Below are positions 25,463 to 34,886 of a stretch of DNA of 54,790 nucleotides, one piece after another; positions within the stretch are counted from its first letter, which is position 1, and each line of letters starts with the position of its first letter. The notes below the pieces were generated by a model that saw nothing but the letters and a program-made list of their open reading frames with translations, searched no databases and had not been told where the DNA came from. The position numbers were made by a program, and so were the translations under genes. Origin of the DNA: an uncultured Prevotella sp. (GTDB lineage Bacteria; Bacteroidota; Bacteroidia; Bacteroidales; Bacteroidaceae); contig URDM01000008.1 in assembly GCA_900546575.1 (NCBI GenBank), forward strand, positions 1-54,790, given 5' to 3'.

Positions 25463-27214
25463 ATGGAAAATAACCAGGAACTAATAGCCCAGTGCGAGGC
25501 AAGAGCCAAGCAGTGGCTTACGCCGGCATTCGACGAGGACACCCGTAAAGAGGTACAGGCTATGTTGGATTCAGAAGACAAGTCAGCCCTTATTGATGCT
25601 TTCTATCAGAATTTGGAATTTGGTACAGGCGGTTTGCGTGGCACAATGGGTGTCGGCACCAACCGAATGAACAAGTATATAGTAGGTATGGCAACACAGG
25701 GCTTTGCCAACTACATCCTCAAGGCTTTCCCTGGTGAGGAAAACCTCTCAGTTGTTGTAGGTCATGACTGCCGCAACAATTCACGCCTCTTTGCCGAGAC
25801 TGTAGCAGCTATCTTCTCTGCCAACGGCATCAAGGCTTACTTGTTTGAGAGCCTTCGTCCGACACCTGAGATTTCATTCGCTATTCGTGAGTTGGGAGCT
25901 AAGGCAGGTGTGAATGTTACAGCATCGCACAATCCTAAGGAATACAATGGCTACAAGGCTTACTGGAGTGACGGTGCTCAGGTGCTTGCTCCGCACGATA
26001 CCGGCATCATCGATGAGGTGAACAAGGTAGGTATCGACGACGTTAAGTTTGAGGCTAACTGGGATAACATCAAGATTATCGGTGGCGAGATGGACTACGA
26101 CTATATGGAGGCTGTTCACTCGGCTATGATTGATCAGGACGTTATCAACCGTCAGAAGGATTTGAACATCGTTTATACTCCTATGCACGGAACAGGTCGT
26201 GTTATAGTACCGCTCTGCTTGCGTTCTTGGGGATTCCAGAACATCAACGTTGTACCTGAGCAGATGGTAATCGACGGCAACTTCCCGACAGTTGTTTCGC
26301 CTAACCCAGAGAATGCTGAGGCTATGACTCTCGGTATGAAGCTTGGCACAAAGCTCAATGCTGACCTCGTGGTAGCTACCGACCCTGATGCCGACCGTCT
26401 TGCTATTGTATGTCGTGACGACAAGGGCGAGTGGGTTATCATCAACGGTAACCAGACTGCTATGATGTTCTGCTACTACATCATCGAGAACAAGAAGAAG
26501 CTTGGCAAACTCAAGCCTACTGACTTCCTCGTTAAGACTATTGTTACAACTGAGGTAATCGCTGAGATTGCAAAGAAGAACAACGTAGAACTGCGCGACT
26601 GCTACACAGGCTTCAAGTGGATTGCACGTGAGATTGCTATCTCAGAGGGTAAGCAGCAGTATATCGGTGGCGGTGAGGAGAGCTTCGGCTTCTTGCCTTA
26701 CGACAAGGTTCGTGATAAGGATGCTCCTGCTTCTATCTGCCTTATCTGCGAGATTGCTGCTTGGGCTAAGGACCAGGGCAAGACTCTCTACGACCTGCTC
26801 ATGCAGATTTATGCAGACTATGGATTCTCTAAGGAGTTCACAGTTAACGTAGTACGTCCGGGCAAGACTGGTGCTGACGAAATCAAGCAGATGATGGCTG
26901 GCTTCCGTGCTAATCCTCCTAAGGAGCTCGGTGGTAGCAAGATCTGCCTCTGGAAGGACTATCAGACCTTGACAGCTACACGTGAGGACGGTTCGGTAGA
27001 GAAGCTCGATATGCCTACTACAAGCAACGTACTGCAGTGGTTCTGCACAGACGGTACTAAGGTGAGCGTTCGCCCATCAGGTACAGAGCCTAAGATTAAG
27101 TTCTATATTGAGGTGAAGGATCCTTCGTTCAAGTGTGCCGGATGTTATCAGCGTTGCACGAAGGCTGCTGAGGAGAAGATTGAGGCTATCAAGAAGAGCC
27201 TTAACCTCGACTAA
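25463..27214 (+). CDS. Phospho-sugar mutase (phosphoglucomutase/phosphomannomutase)
   Basis: A 583-aa alpha-D-phosphohexomutase that moves phosphate between C1 and C6 of hexoses. The phosphoserine loop is TASHNPKEYNGYK, the Mg2+ loop is DPDADRLAI, the sugar-binding loop is GGEESFGFL, and the phosphate-binding loop is RPSGTEPKIKFYIE. The start MENNQELIAQ at 25463 was preferred to the ATG seven codons upstream, because it matches the family N-terminus and keeps distance from the TAACTTTG promoter element at 25406-25413. Specificity (glucose or mannose phosphate) is not certain. Confidence 0.92.
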   Translation: MENNQELIAQCEARAKQWLTPAFDEDTRKEVQAMLDSEDKSALIDAFYQNLEFGTGGLRGTMGVGTNRMNKYIVGMATQGFANYILKAFPGEENLSVVVGHDCRNNSRLFAETVAAIFSANGIKAYLFESLRPTPEISFAIRELGAKAGVNVTASHNPKEYNGYKAYWSDGAQVLAPHDTGIIDEVNKVGIDDVKFEANWDNIKIIGGEMDYDYMEAVHSAMIDQDVINRQKDLNIVYTPMHGTGRVIVPLCLRSWGFQNINVVPEQMVIDGNFPTVVSPNPENAEAMTLGMKLGTKLNADLVVATDPDADRLAIVCRDDKGEWVIINGNQTAMMFCYYIIENKKKLGKLKPTDFLVKTIVTTEVIAEIAKKNNVELRDCYTGFKWIAREIAISEGKQQYIGGGEESFGFLPYDKVRDKDAPASICLICEIAAWAKDQGKTLYDLLMQIYADYGFSKEFTVNVVRPGKTGADEIKQMMAGFRANPPKELGGSKICLWKDYQTLTATREDGSVEKLDMPTTSNVLQWFCTDGTKVSVRPSGTEPKIKFYIEVKDPSFKCAGCYQRCTKAAEEKIEAIKKSLNLD

Positions 27215-27254
27215 TAGGCCTTTGCCAAAATAAGATAATTAGATAAAATAATGT

Positions 27255-27298
27255 GGGAGACTTCGGCTAAAAGTATTTTTGCCTTAGTCTCCCTTTTT
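27255..27298 (+). terminator. Terminator of the phosphohexomutase gene
   Basis: GGGAGACT (27255-27262) pairs with AGTCTCCC (27286-27293). Inner GGC/GCC and AAAA/TTTT pairs extend the stem, and TTTTT follows. Confidence 0.88.
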
Positions 27299-27312
27299 AG
27301 TTTTTAGGAAAA

Positions 27313-29526
27313 TTGATGAATAATAAACTTTTCATTACCGCAGCGATTGCACTTGGACTGGCTCATACGGCTGTTAGTACGGCAACAGCTGACAATGCCT
27401 CGAAGGTGAATTATGCTTCGAAAGTCAATACACTCATTGGTACAGACTATACTGGAAATACTTATCCCGGCGCACAGGCTCCTTTTGGAATGGTGCAGCT
27501 CAGTCCAGATAACGGTTTGCCCGGATGGGATCGTATAGCAGGCTATTTCTATCCGGACAGCACTATTGCCGGATTCTCGCATACTCATCTTTCAGGAACG
27601 GGTGCAGGTGACCTTTATGATATTTCTTTCCTGCCCGTCACTCTGCCGCTTAATGATGCCCCAGCACCGCTCGGTATTCATTCAAAGTTCAGTCACGATG
27701 ATGAGACGGCACATGCCGGATACTATCAGGTTCGTCTTACCGACTATGATATTAATGTAGAGCTTACTGCAACGCCGAGATGTGGAGTTCAGCGTTATAC
27801 GTTTCCAAAGAACGGACGCCAACGTATGGTTATCCTTAACCTTACGAAGGCGATGAACTGGGACGCTACCAAAGACACCAAGATAACGCAAATAGACAAG
27901 CATACCATTGAGGGCTATCGCTTCTCAGACGGTTGGGCGCGTAATCAGCGTGTATGGTTCCGCACTCGTTTCTCTCAACCTATAGAGAATATCCAATTAG
28001 AACGTACCGAGCTGAAGACTGAGGATGGACATGTGACGGGCTATGGTTATGTGGCACGTATATTGTTTGCTACTGAAGGACCGTCGCAATTGACACTTGT
28101 CACAGCATTGTCGGCAACAGAACAGGAGGGTGCAGCAAAGAACCTTGCAGCAGAGGCTCCGAACGATGACTTCGATCATTATCGCAATCAGGCAGAGTTG
28201 AAATGTAACCGTGAACTGGGCAAGATAGAGGTAGAAGGCGGTACGCCAGCACAACAGACCACATTCTATACGGCACTCTACCATGCCATGATTGCTCCTA
28301 CATTGTTCAACGATGTTGACGGAACATATATGGGAGCCGACCGTAAGATACACCACGCAAGCGGATGGAACAATTATGAGACCTGTTCGTTGTGGGACAC
28401 ATATCGTGCCGCCCATCCTCTGTATGCTATTGTAGACCCTAAGCGTGCAGGCGATATGGTCAACTCGCTTGTTGCATTCAGCAAGGAGAACGGACGACTG
28501 CCGGTTTGGAATATGTGGGCATCGGAGACAGACATGATGATAGGCTATCATGCTGCATCGGTCATTGCCGAGGCGGTATTGAAGGGTGTTCCTGGTATTA
28601 AAGCAGGTGAAGCTCTTGCCGAGTGTGTCAAGACTGCCAACCTTGATGACTATCGTGGAATAGGACTGTACAAGCGTCTTGGCTATGTGCCTTACGATGT
28701 GAAGGAGCCTACATTGGGAGATGACTGGTCGTTGTCGCGCACTTTGGAATACGCTTACGATGATGCTTGTATTGCTGCCCTTGCAAAGCATTTGGGCAAG
28801 AAGGACATAGCTAAAACTTTTGCAAAGCGTGCTCAAAACTATCGCAACGTTTATTGTCCGGGTTCTACATTCATGCAGCCGCGTGATTCTAAGGGCAACT
28901 TTCAGCCCAACTACTCGCCCGATGATTATACGTCGCACATCTGTGAGTCGAATGGCTGGCACTATATGTGGTCTGTACAGCACGACATAAAGGGACTTGA
29001 GGCTCTTGTAGGCAAGCAGCGCTTTGCCGATAAGCTCGACAGCCTGTTCACGTATACTCCTGCTGCCAATGCCGAACTGCCTCTCTTCAGTACGGGTATG
29101 ATAGGTCAGTACGCCCACGGCAACGAGCCTAGCCATCATGCAGCTTATATCTACAACAAGATAGGACAGCCTGAGAAGGCACAGCGCTACGTACACGAGA
29201 TTCTCACAAAACTCTATAACGACTCGCCAGCCGGATTGTGTGGTAATGAAGATTGTGGACAGACGTCGGCATGGTATGTATTCTCTGCCATGGGCTTTTA
29301 TCCGATGAATCCGACAAGCTGCGAGTATGAGATGGGTACGCCATTCTTCGACCGTGTTACGTTGCATCTTGACAATGGCAAGAACTTTGTGATTGAGGCT
29401 GTGGGTAAGACTCCCGACGGATATAAGGTTAAGGATGTAGAGCTTAACGGCCGACGATTGAAAACCACTTACATTACCCACAAGGACCTTGTCAAAGGAG
29501 GTCGACTGAAGTTCATTATGAAATAA
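27313..29526 (+). CDS. Glycoside hydrolase family 92 (alpha-mannosidase type)
   Basis: A 737-aa exported Ca2+-dependent exo-alpha-mannosidase of family GH92, which trims mannose from N-glycans and yeast mannan. The signal peptide covers about residues 1-26. Family segments include VNTLIGTDYTGNTYPGA, GFSHTHLSGTGAGD, the (alpha/alpha)6 catalytic part with WDTYRAAHPL and WNMWASETDMMIGYH, and GNEDCGQTSAWYVFSAMGFYP. No SusCD pair lies beside it, so it is not in a recognisable polysaccharide utilisation locus here. Confidence 0.93.
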   Translation: MMNNKLFITAAIALGLAHTAVSTATADNASKVNYASKVNTLIGTDYTGNTYPGAQAPFGMVQLSPDNGLPGWDRIAGYFYPDSTIAGFSHTHLSGTGAGDLYDISFLPVTLPLNDAPAPLGIHSKFSHDDETAHAGYYQVRLTDYDINVELTATPRCGVQRYTFPKNGRQRMVILNLTKAMNWDATKDTKITQIDKHTIEGYRFSDGWARNQRVWFRTRFSQPIENIQLERTELKTEDGHVTGYGYVARILFATEGPSQLTLVTALSATEQEGAAKNLAAEAPNDDFDHYRNQAELKCNRELGKIEVEGGTPAQQTTFYTALYHAMIAPTLFNDVDGTYMGADRKIHHASGWNNYETCSLWDTYRAAHPLYAIVDPKRAGDMVNSLVAFSKENGRLPVWNMWASETDMMIGYHAASVIAEAVLKGVPGIKAGEALAECVKTANLDDYRGIGLYKRLGYVPYDVKEPTLGDDWSLSRTLEYAYDDACIAALAKHLGKKDIAKTFAKRAQNYRNVYCPGSTFMQPRDSKGNFQPNYSPDDYTSHICESNGWHYMWSVQHDIKGLEALVGKQRFADKLDSLFTYTPAANAELPLFSTGMIGQYAHGNEPSHHAAYIYNKIGQPEKAQRYVHEILTKLYNDSPAGLCGNEDCGQTSAWYVFSAMGFYPMNPTSCEYEMGTPFFDRVTLHLDNGKNFVIEAVGKTPDGYKVKDVELNGRRLKTTYITHKDLVKGGRLKFIMK

Positions 29527-29536
29527 AAGGTCGCGT

Positions 29537-29695
29537 ATGAATGACTTTTGGAAGAAAAGACTTGGTAGCGACGACGAGTATAAGCGCGAAGAGCTGATAA
29601 AGAAGATTGTAGATGTGATAGAGCACATGAGTATAGAGGAACTCGAAGCCTTGGCTTATGGCATGTCTACTAAGACGGCTGCTTCGGAACTATAA
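29537..29695 (+). CDS. Small hypothetical protein
   Basis: A 52-aa frame beginning MNDFWKKRLGSDDEYKREEL and ending LEALAYGMSTKTAASEL starts 10 nt after the GH92 stop. It is charged, probably helical, with no membrane segment. Codon use resembles the neighbouring genes. I do not recognise a family. Position suggests cotranscription with the GH92 gene. Confidence 0.5.
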   Translation: MNDFWKKRLGSDDEYKREELIKKIVDVIEHMSIEELEALAYGMSTKTAASEL

Positions 29696-29717
29696 ATTGG
29701 TACTGGAGCTTATATAT

Positions 29718-29803
29718 AATATACTTTGCAGTTTATTATTAATATGCTTTGCAGTTTATTATTAATATGCTTTGCAGTTTAGCATTAATATGCTTTGCTG
29801 CTT
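29718..29803. repeat. 23-bp tandem array, 3.7 units
   Basis: Units start at 29718, 29741, 29764 and 29787, exactly 23 bp apart. The consensus begins AATATGCTTTGCAGTTTA. The second and third copies differ at two or three bases and the last is cut short. Each unit holds TGC-TTT-GCA, a tiny palindrome. Confidence 0.88.
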
Positions 29804-29809
29804 AAATAA

Positions 29810-29847
29810 AAAGAGGGATGTGTCAGAATAATGACACATCCCTCTTT
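29810..29847 (-). terminator. Terminator of the AspT-like transporter gene
   Basis: A perfect 16-bp inverted repeat (AAAGAGGGATGTGTCA/TGACACATCCCTCTTT, 6-nt loop) is followed by T-rich sequence on both strands. It serves the minus-strand transporter gene and may also stop plus-strand transcripts. Confidence 0.9.
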
Positions 29848-29867
29848 GGGTTTTATTTGTCTTGTTT

Positions 29868-31565
29868 TTATCCGCAGCAGAACAGCACGATGAGCTGGGC
29901 TGTGAAGATACGCAAGAACATTGACAACGGATAAACTGTAGAGTAGCCGATGGCAGGAGCCTCACGTGAGCAGATTGAGTTTGCGTAAGCCAATGCTGGA
30001 GGATCGGTGCAAGTACCGGCAAGCATACCCATAATGGTGAAGTAGTTGAACTTGAACTTCAGTCGGGCTATCGTACCGATTATAAGAATAGGTATGATAG
30101 TGATGAGGAAGCCTGTGAACACATACATCAAGCCGTCGCCTTCTACTACTGTGCCCCAGAAGTGTGCGCCTGCCTTTACGCCTACGCTGGCAAGGAAGAG
30201 CACAAGACCCATCTCGCGGAGCATCATATTGGCTGATGTGGTGGTATAGGTGTTGAGCTTCATACGATGGCCGAAACGACCGATGAGGATAGCGATGATA
30301 AGCGGACCACCTGCGATACCGAGCTTCATAGGAACTGGCATACCAGGGATGGCGAAAGGTATGCTTCCGAAGAGAATACCTATAATGATGCCTATGAAGA
30401 TAGTGGCGATGTTAGGAGTGTCAAGATGCTTGACAGAGTTGCCCATAAGGTCGGCAATGCGGTTGACATTGTCCGTAGGACCAACTACAAGAAGCTTATC
30501 GCCTACCTGGAATCGGTAGTTGCGCGATGCGAAGAGGTCCATACCCTGACGTGAGATACGTGTCACAGTCACACCATATACGCTTGAGAAGTGCATCTTG
30601 CCGAGTTCCTTGCCGTTCATTGACGGGTTGGTGATGACGATACGCTTAGATATAAGCGGCTGGTTGCTTTGGTTTTCCTCCCAAGGCTTTTCTATCTCCG
30701 GGCCGATGAAAGCCTGAATGGCCTCTGCGTCAGCTGCAGCACATACTACGAGCACCTCGTCGCCCATATGGAATACGTCTCGTGAACTTGGTATAGACAC
30801 ATTGCCATCATGCAGAAGACGTGAGAATACGACGTCGCGGTTCAAGAACTCGTTGATCTGCTTGACTGTGCGTCCGGCAAGATAGGTATTGTCTACCTTA
30901 AGGTGCATCTGTAAAGGCTTGGTGTGAGCGTTGTCGCCTGCTTCTTCTTTGAGTTCTTCTTCTTCCTCTTCGAGCTTAGTACGTGTGATGAAGCGCACGG
31001 CAATTGTAGCTCCGATGATACCGAGTACGCCAAGCGGGTAAGCACAGGCATAACCGGCTGCAATCTGAGGTGCAGCACCGTCTACAGCCTTCCATACTGA
31101 TTCGAGAGCCTCATTGGCAGCACCAAGACCCGGGGTGTTGGTCACGGCACCATAAAGAGTGCCCACCATCATTGGCAAGTTGGTCTTGTCGTTGGTGTCG
31201 AAGAAGATGAAGTAGCATGCGAACATTACGCCGACGTTCAGCAGTACAAGTGTTGTAGAGAGCAAGTTGAGCGTAACGCCGCCCTTTCTGAAACTCTCAA
31301 AGAAGCCCGGACCAACCTGAAGACCAATGCAGAACACGAACAGAATAAGTCCGAAGTCCTGAATAAAGCTCAAGATGTTGGTCGGACCAGTAAACCCGAT
31401 GTGTCCTGCCACGATACCGGCAAAGAGCACAAACGTCACTCCGAGTGAGATGCCGCCAATCTTAATTTTTCCCAACAGAATACCAACGGCAATTACCACG
31501 GCATAGAGTAGGGCGATGTGGGCAATGGACTCGGTGTTTGTGAATAAGTTGATTATCCAATCCAT
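29868..31565 (-). CDS. AspT/YidE-type transporter with RCK_C domains
   Basis: A 565-aa inner-membrane transporter of the aspartate-alanine exchanger family (YidE/YbjL duplication). Two blocks of about five membrane segments (residues 10-190 and 390-560) flank a cytoplasmic part. That part has two TrkA-C (RCK_C) domains (HLKVDNTYLAGRTVKQIN... and ITNPSMNGKELGKMHF...), which usually bind a regulatory ligand. The substrate is not predictable; amino acid or dicarboxylate exchange is the family precedent. Confidence 0.87.
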   Translation of the reverse strand: MDWIINLFTNTESIAHIALLYAVVIAVGILLGKIKIGGISLGVTFVLFAGIVAGHIGFTGPTNILSFIQDFGLILFVFCIGLQVGPGFFESFRKGGVTLNLLSTTLVLLNVGVMFACYFIFFDTNDKTNLPMMVGTLYGAVTNTPGLGAANEALESVWKAVDGAAPQIAAGYACAYPLGVLGIIGATIAVRFITRTKLEEEEEELKEEAGDNAHTKPLQMHLKVDNTYLAGRTVKQINEFLNRDVVFSRLLHDGNVSIPSSRDVFHMGDEVLVVCAAADAEAIQAFIGPEIEKPWEENQSNQPLISKRIVITNPSMNGKELGKMHFSSVYGVTVTRISRQGMDLFASRNYRFQVGDKLLVVGPTDNVNRIADLMGNSVKHLDTPNIATIFIGIIIGILFGSIPFAIPGMPVPMKLGIAGGPLIIAILIGRFGHRMKLNTYTTTSANMMLREMGLVLFLASVGVKAGAHFWGTVVEGDGLMYVFTGFLITIIPILIIGTIARLKFKFNYFTIMGMLAGTCTDPPALAYANSICSREAPAIGYSTVYPLSMFLRIFTAQLIVLFCCG

Positions 31566-31630
31566 TGTTTTGAGTGATGTTTAAATTAGTATATTAATAA
31601 TTTCTCTGTTTTTTCTTAGGCAACATTATT

Positions 31631-31669
31631 AATGAGAGGCTATGGAGTTCGAGACCATAGCCTCTCATT
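31631..31669 (-). terminator. proS terminator
   Basis: A perfect 15-bp stem (31631-31645 against 31655-31669, core GAGAGGCTATGG/CCATAGCCTCTC) with a 9-nt loop lies 10 nt past the proS stop. Confidence 0.88.
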
Positions 31670-31678
31670 TATGCGTTA

Positions 31679-33160
31679 TTAATAGCTGCGAGCTATGATG
31701 ACGCGCTGTGTAGCGGGCTTGCCCGATACCATATCAACGCCAGGTGTTTGTTCGAACATGAACGGCACGCAGCGTATTGTTGCCTGTGTGTCCTCCTTGA
31801 TCTTGGCCTCAGTCTCGGCTGTGCCGTCCCAATGGCAGAGGAAGAATCCGCCATCCTTGACGCGCTCCTTGAACTCCTCGTAGTTGTCGCACTCGTAGAT
31901 GTGGGCATTACGATAGTCGAGAGCCTTCTTGAAGATGTTGTCCTGAATGTCGTCGAGCAGTTTCTCAACATATTCGGCAATTCCTTCAATAGGACGTGAC
32001 TCCTTCTCAAGAGTGTCACGACGCATAACTTCGATAGTTCCCTCCTCAAGGTCGCGTGCTCCGAGAACAAGACGTACGGGCACACCCTTCAGCTCGTAAT
32101 CGGCAAACTTGAAGCCCGGACGCCTGTTGTCGGCATCGTCGTATTTAACGCTAATGCCCTTAGAGCGCAGTTCGTTGATGATAGGAGTGAGCTTCTCGGT
32201 TACGGCGTTGAGCTGCTCGGCGTTCTTTGTAACGGGGATGATAACCACCTGTATAGGGGCGAGCTTCGGAGGCAATACAAGTCCGTTGTCGTCAGAGTGA
32301 GTCATGATAAGAGCACCGATGAGTCGTGTGGATACGCCCCATGAAGTAGCCCATACATACTCAGGCTTGTTGTCCTTGTTGAGGAATGTAACGTCGAATG
32401 CCTTGGCAAAGTTCTGACCAAGGAAGTGTGACGTACCGCTCTGCAGAGCCTTGCCGTCCTGCATCATGGCCTCGATAGTATAGGTGTTCAAAGCACCAGC
32501 GAAACGTTCGGTCTCGCTCTTTACACCCTGAACTACAGGTACTGCCATCCACTTCTCGGCGAAGTCGGCGTAAACGTGTAGCATCTTCTGTGCTTCTGCC
32601 TCTGCCTCCTCGCGTGTAGCGTGAGCTGTGTGACCTTCCTGCCAGAGGAATTCAGATGTGCGCAAGAAAGGACGTGTACGCATCTCCCAACGCATAACGT
32701 TGCACCACTGGTTGCACATCAATGGAAGGTCGCGGTAAGAGTGTATCCAGTTCTTGTATGTGTTCCAGATAATAGTCTCGGATGTAGGACGGACGATGAG
32801 TTCTTCCTCAAGCTTGGCGCTCGGATCAACCTCAATACCGGTCTTGTCATCGTTTACGCGCAGACGATAGTGGGTCACTACGGCGCATTCCTTTGCGAAA
32901 CCCTCTACGTGCTCTGCCTCACGGCTGAAGAAAGATTTCGGGATAAGCAATGGAAAATAAGCGTTCTGTGCTCCGGTCTCCTTGAACATGAGGTCGAGCT
33001 GATGCTGCATTTTCTCCCAAATAGCGTAGCCGTAGGGCTTGATGACCATACATCCGCGTACGGCTGACTGCTCTGCGAGGTCAGCCTTGGCAACGATGTC
33101 GTTGTACCACTGGCTGTAGTTCTCTGAGCGTTTTGTCAGATGTTTTAATTCTTTTGCCAT
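31679..33160 (-). CDS. proS: Prolyl-tRNA synthetase
   Basis: A 493-aa class II synthetase charging tRNA-Pro. It is of the archaeal/eukaryotic-like type: it lacks the bacterial insertion editing domain and has an extra C-terminal domain ending in the conserved IARSY. Motif 2 is in WEMRTRPFLRTSEFLWQEGH, and motif 3 in the segment with HSDDNGLVLPPKLAP. This ProRS type is usual in Bacteroidetes. A minus-strand TATTTTTG at 33253-33246 is a candidate promoter element. Confidence 0.95.
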   Translation of the reverse strand: MAKELKHLTKRSENYSQWYNDIVAKADLAEQSAVRGCMVIKPYGYAIWEKMQHQLDLMFKETGAQNAYFPLLIPKSFFSREAEHVEGFAKECAVVTHYRLRVNDDKTGIEVDPSAKLEEELIVRPTSETIIWNTYKNWIHSYRDLPLMCNQWCNVMRWEMRTRPFLRTSEFLWQEGHTAHATREEAEAEAQKMLHVYADFAEKWMAVPVVQGVKSETERFAGALNTYTIEAMMQDGKALQSGTSHFLGQNFAKAFDVTFLNKDNKPEYVWATSWGVSTRLIGALIMTHSDDNGLVLPPKLAPIQVVIIPVTKNAEQLNAVTEKLTPIINELRSKGISVKYDDADNRRPGFKFADYELKGVPVRLVLGARDLEEGTIEVMRRDTLEKESRPIEGIAEYVEKLLDDIQDNIFKKALDYRNAHIYECDNYEEFKERVKDGGFFLCHWDGTAETEAKIKEDTQATIRCVPFMFEQTPGVDMVSGKPATQRVIIARSY

Positions 33161-33271
33161 TGTTTGTGTGATATAATTTTAATTTCCAATTCTATTAATT
33201 CAATTCTTATTATATATTGATTAATTCAAATCATAATTTGCTGTGCAAAAATACAAAAAAATGTTGTAATA

Positions 33272-33303
33272 TTGCCACACTATCGAAAAAACAACTATCT
33301 TTG
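33272..33303 (+). promoter_or_regulatory. Promoter of the OmpA-like lipoprotein gene
   Basis: TTG (33272-33274), 21 nt, then TATCTTTG (33296-33303). The -7 element is a full match and the -33 element partial. Confidence 0.6.
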
Positions 33304-33366
33304 CATTTATAAAATGCGTCGTGTGGCGCATAACTTGGTATTTTTAACACTAAATATAGAAGAAAC

Positions 33367-34041
33367 ATGAACAAGTTAAAAGGAGCAACAATAGCAATGG
33401 GTATGCTTGCTGTAGTAAGTTGCAACACAAAACAGGGTACAGGTTCGCTTATTGGTGCCGGCGGTGGCGCCCTTATTGGTGGTATTATCGGTAAACTTGC
33501 TGGCAATACAGCTGTAGGTGCAGCAATTGGTGGTGCAGTAGGTGCAGGTACTGGAGCTTTAATCGGTCGTCATATGGACAAGGTGGCTGAGCAGGCCAAG
33601 CAGATTGAGAACGCTAAGGTAGAGAAGGTAACAGACAGCAATGGTCTTGAGGCCGTTAAGGTGACATTCGATTCAGGTATCCTTTTCGCAACTAACAAGG
33701 CTGACCTCAACGCTTCTTCAAAGAGCGCTTTAGCCAAGTTCTCTAACACTTTGAAGGAGAACAACTTGCTCTCGGTTGACATTTATGGCCATACTGACAG
33801 CACAGGCAACGATGGCATCAACATCCCTCTTAGCAACAAGCGTGCTCAGAGTGTAGCCAACTATCTGCAGAGCTGTGGCGTTTCTTCTTCACAGTTCAAG
33901 AACATCTCTGGTAAGGGTAGTTCAGAGCCAGTTGCTGACAACTCAACTCAGGCTGGTCGTACTCAGAACCGTCGTGTAGAGGTTTACCTCTATGCAAGCA
34001 AGGCAATGGTTGATGCTGCCAATGCAGGAACACTTAAGTAA
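33367..34041 (+). CDS. OmpA family lipoprotein with glycine zipper
   Basis: A 224-aa lipoprotein. The lipobox LAVVSC places the lipidated cysteine at residue 19. Residues about 28-68 are a glycine-zipper membrane segment (GAGGGALIGGIIGKLAG and GAAIGGAVGAGTGALIG). The C-terminal OmpA domain (VTFDSGILFATNKADLN, YGHTDSTGND, SNKRAQSVANYL, NRRVEVYLYA) binds peptidoglycan. It should tether the outer membrane to the cell wall. Confidence 0.92.
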   Translation: MNKLKGATIAMGMLAVVSCNTKQGTGSLIGAGGGALIGGIIGKLAGNTAVGAAIGGAVGAGTGALIGRHMDKVAEQAKQIENAKVEKVTDSNGLEAVKVTFDSGILFATNKADLNASSKSALAKFSNTLKENNLLSVDIYGHTDSTGNDGINIPLSNKRAQSVANYLQSCGVSSSQFKNISGKGSSEPVADNSTQAGRTQNRRVEVYLYASKAMVDAANAGTLK

Positions 34042-34061
34042 ATTTTATAAACAACTGATAG

Positions 34062-34104
34062 ACAATCGTCTGTGTGAAAGGTAAAACTTCACTCAGGCGA
34101 TTGT
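34062..34104 (+). terminator. Hairpin after the OmpA-like gene
   Basis: A 16-bp stem with one mismatch and one G-U pair (34062-34078 against 34088-34104) lies between the OmpA gene and the transglycosylase gene. No T-run follows, so it may attenuate rather than stop transcription into the next gene, 18 nt away. Confidence 0.55.
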
Positions 34105-34121
34105 TGTGTGTATAAGAATAT

Positions 34122-34865
34122 ATGAAATTCGGTATTATATCCAAGATTGTTCGTTGGGTGGCAGCTCTCTTCTTCGGCTCCACCATCCTTGCTGTAGTGG
34201 CTTATCGTTTCCTGCCCGTTTATGTTACTCCGTTGATGGTGATACGTTGCGTGCAGCAGGTAGGCGATGGCAAGTCGATAACCATGCATCATAGCTGGAA
34301 GTCGCTTGATGAAATCTCGCACCATCTGCCAGTAGCTGTAATGGCGAGCGAAGACCAGCGCTTTCTGATACATCATGGATTCGACTTCGGAGCAATACAG
34401 AAGGCTGCACGAAGAAATGCTCGTGGCGCAGGACGCAAACTTGGAGCCAGCACCATTTCGCAGCAGACTGCCAAGAATGTGTTTCTGTGGCCCGGACGCA
34501 GCTGGACTCGTAAGGGCTTTGAGGTGTATTTCACAGCTCTTATCGAGATGCTTTGGAGCAAACAGCGTATTATGGAAGTATATCTGAATTCAATTGAGAT
34601 GGGCGACGGAATATATGGAGCCGAGGCTGTGGCAAAGTATCATTTCGGCAAGACGGCATCCGAACTCACCCGGTCGGAATGCGCTCTTATTGCTGCAACG
34701 TTGCCAAATCCTCGCAAGTTTGACAGTAGCAATCCGAGTGCCTATATGCGTGCCCGCCGTGGCAGCATAGAGTATCAGATGAAGTTCATACCGTCGTTTC
34801 CGCGTGAAGGCGAGGATTACGACCCTAACACCACCTCGGGAGGTGTCTATCATCGTCGCAAATAA
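34122..34865 (+). CDS. mtgA: Monofunctional peptidoglycan transglycosylase
   Basis: A 247-aa GT51 enzyme that polymerises lipid II into glycan strands. One N-terminal membrane anchor (about residues 10-32) precedes the catalytic domain with ASEDQRF (catalytic Glu77), GASTISQQTAKNVF, KRGFEVYF-like RKGFEVYFTALIE and YLNSIEMGDGIYGAE. There is no transpeptidase domain, so it is the monofunctional MtgA type. Confidence 0.93.
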   Translation: MKFGIISKIVRWVAALFFGSTILAVVAYRFLPVYVTPLMVIRCVQQVGDGKSITMHHSWKSLDEISHHLPVAVMASEDQRFLIHHGFDFGAIQKAARRNARGAGRKLGASTISQQTAKNVFLWPGRSWTRKGFEVYFTALIEMLWSKQRIMEVYLNSIEMGDGIYGAEAVAKYHFGKTASELTRSECALIAATLPNPRKFDSSNPSAYMRARRGSIEYQMKFIPSFPREGEDYDPNTTSGGVYHRRK

Positions 34866-34886
34866 TACTGCTGATTGTTCAATTCT

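Noticed and set aside
27997..29628. A 543-codon minus-strand open frame across the GH92 gene
   Set aside because: It is a shadow of the well-supported GH92 gene: low-complexity Cys/Arg/His-rich product, no family motif, no promoter.
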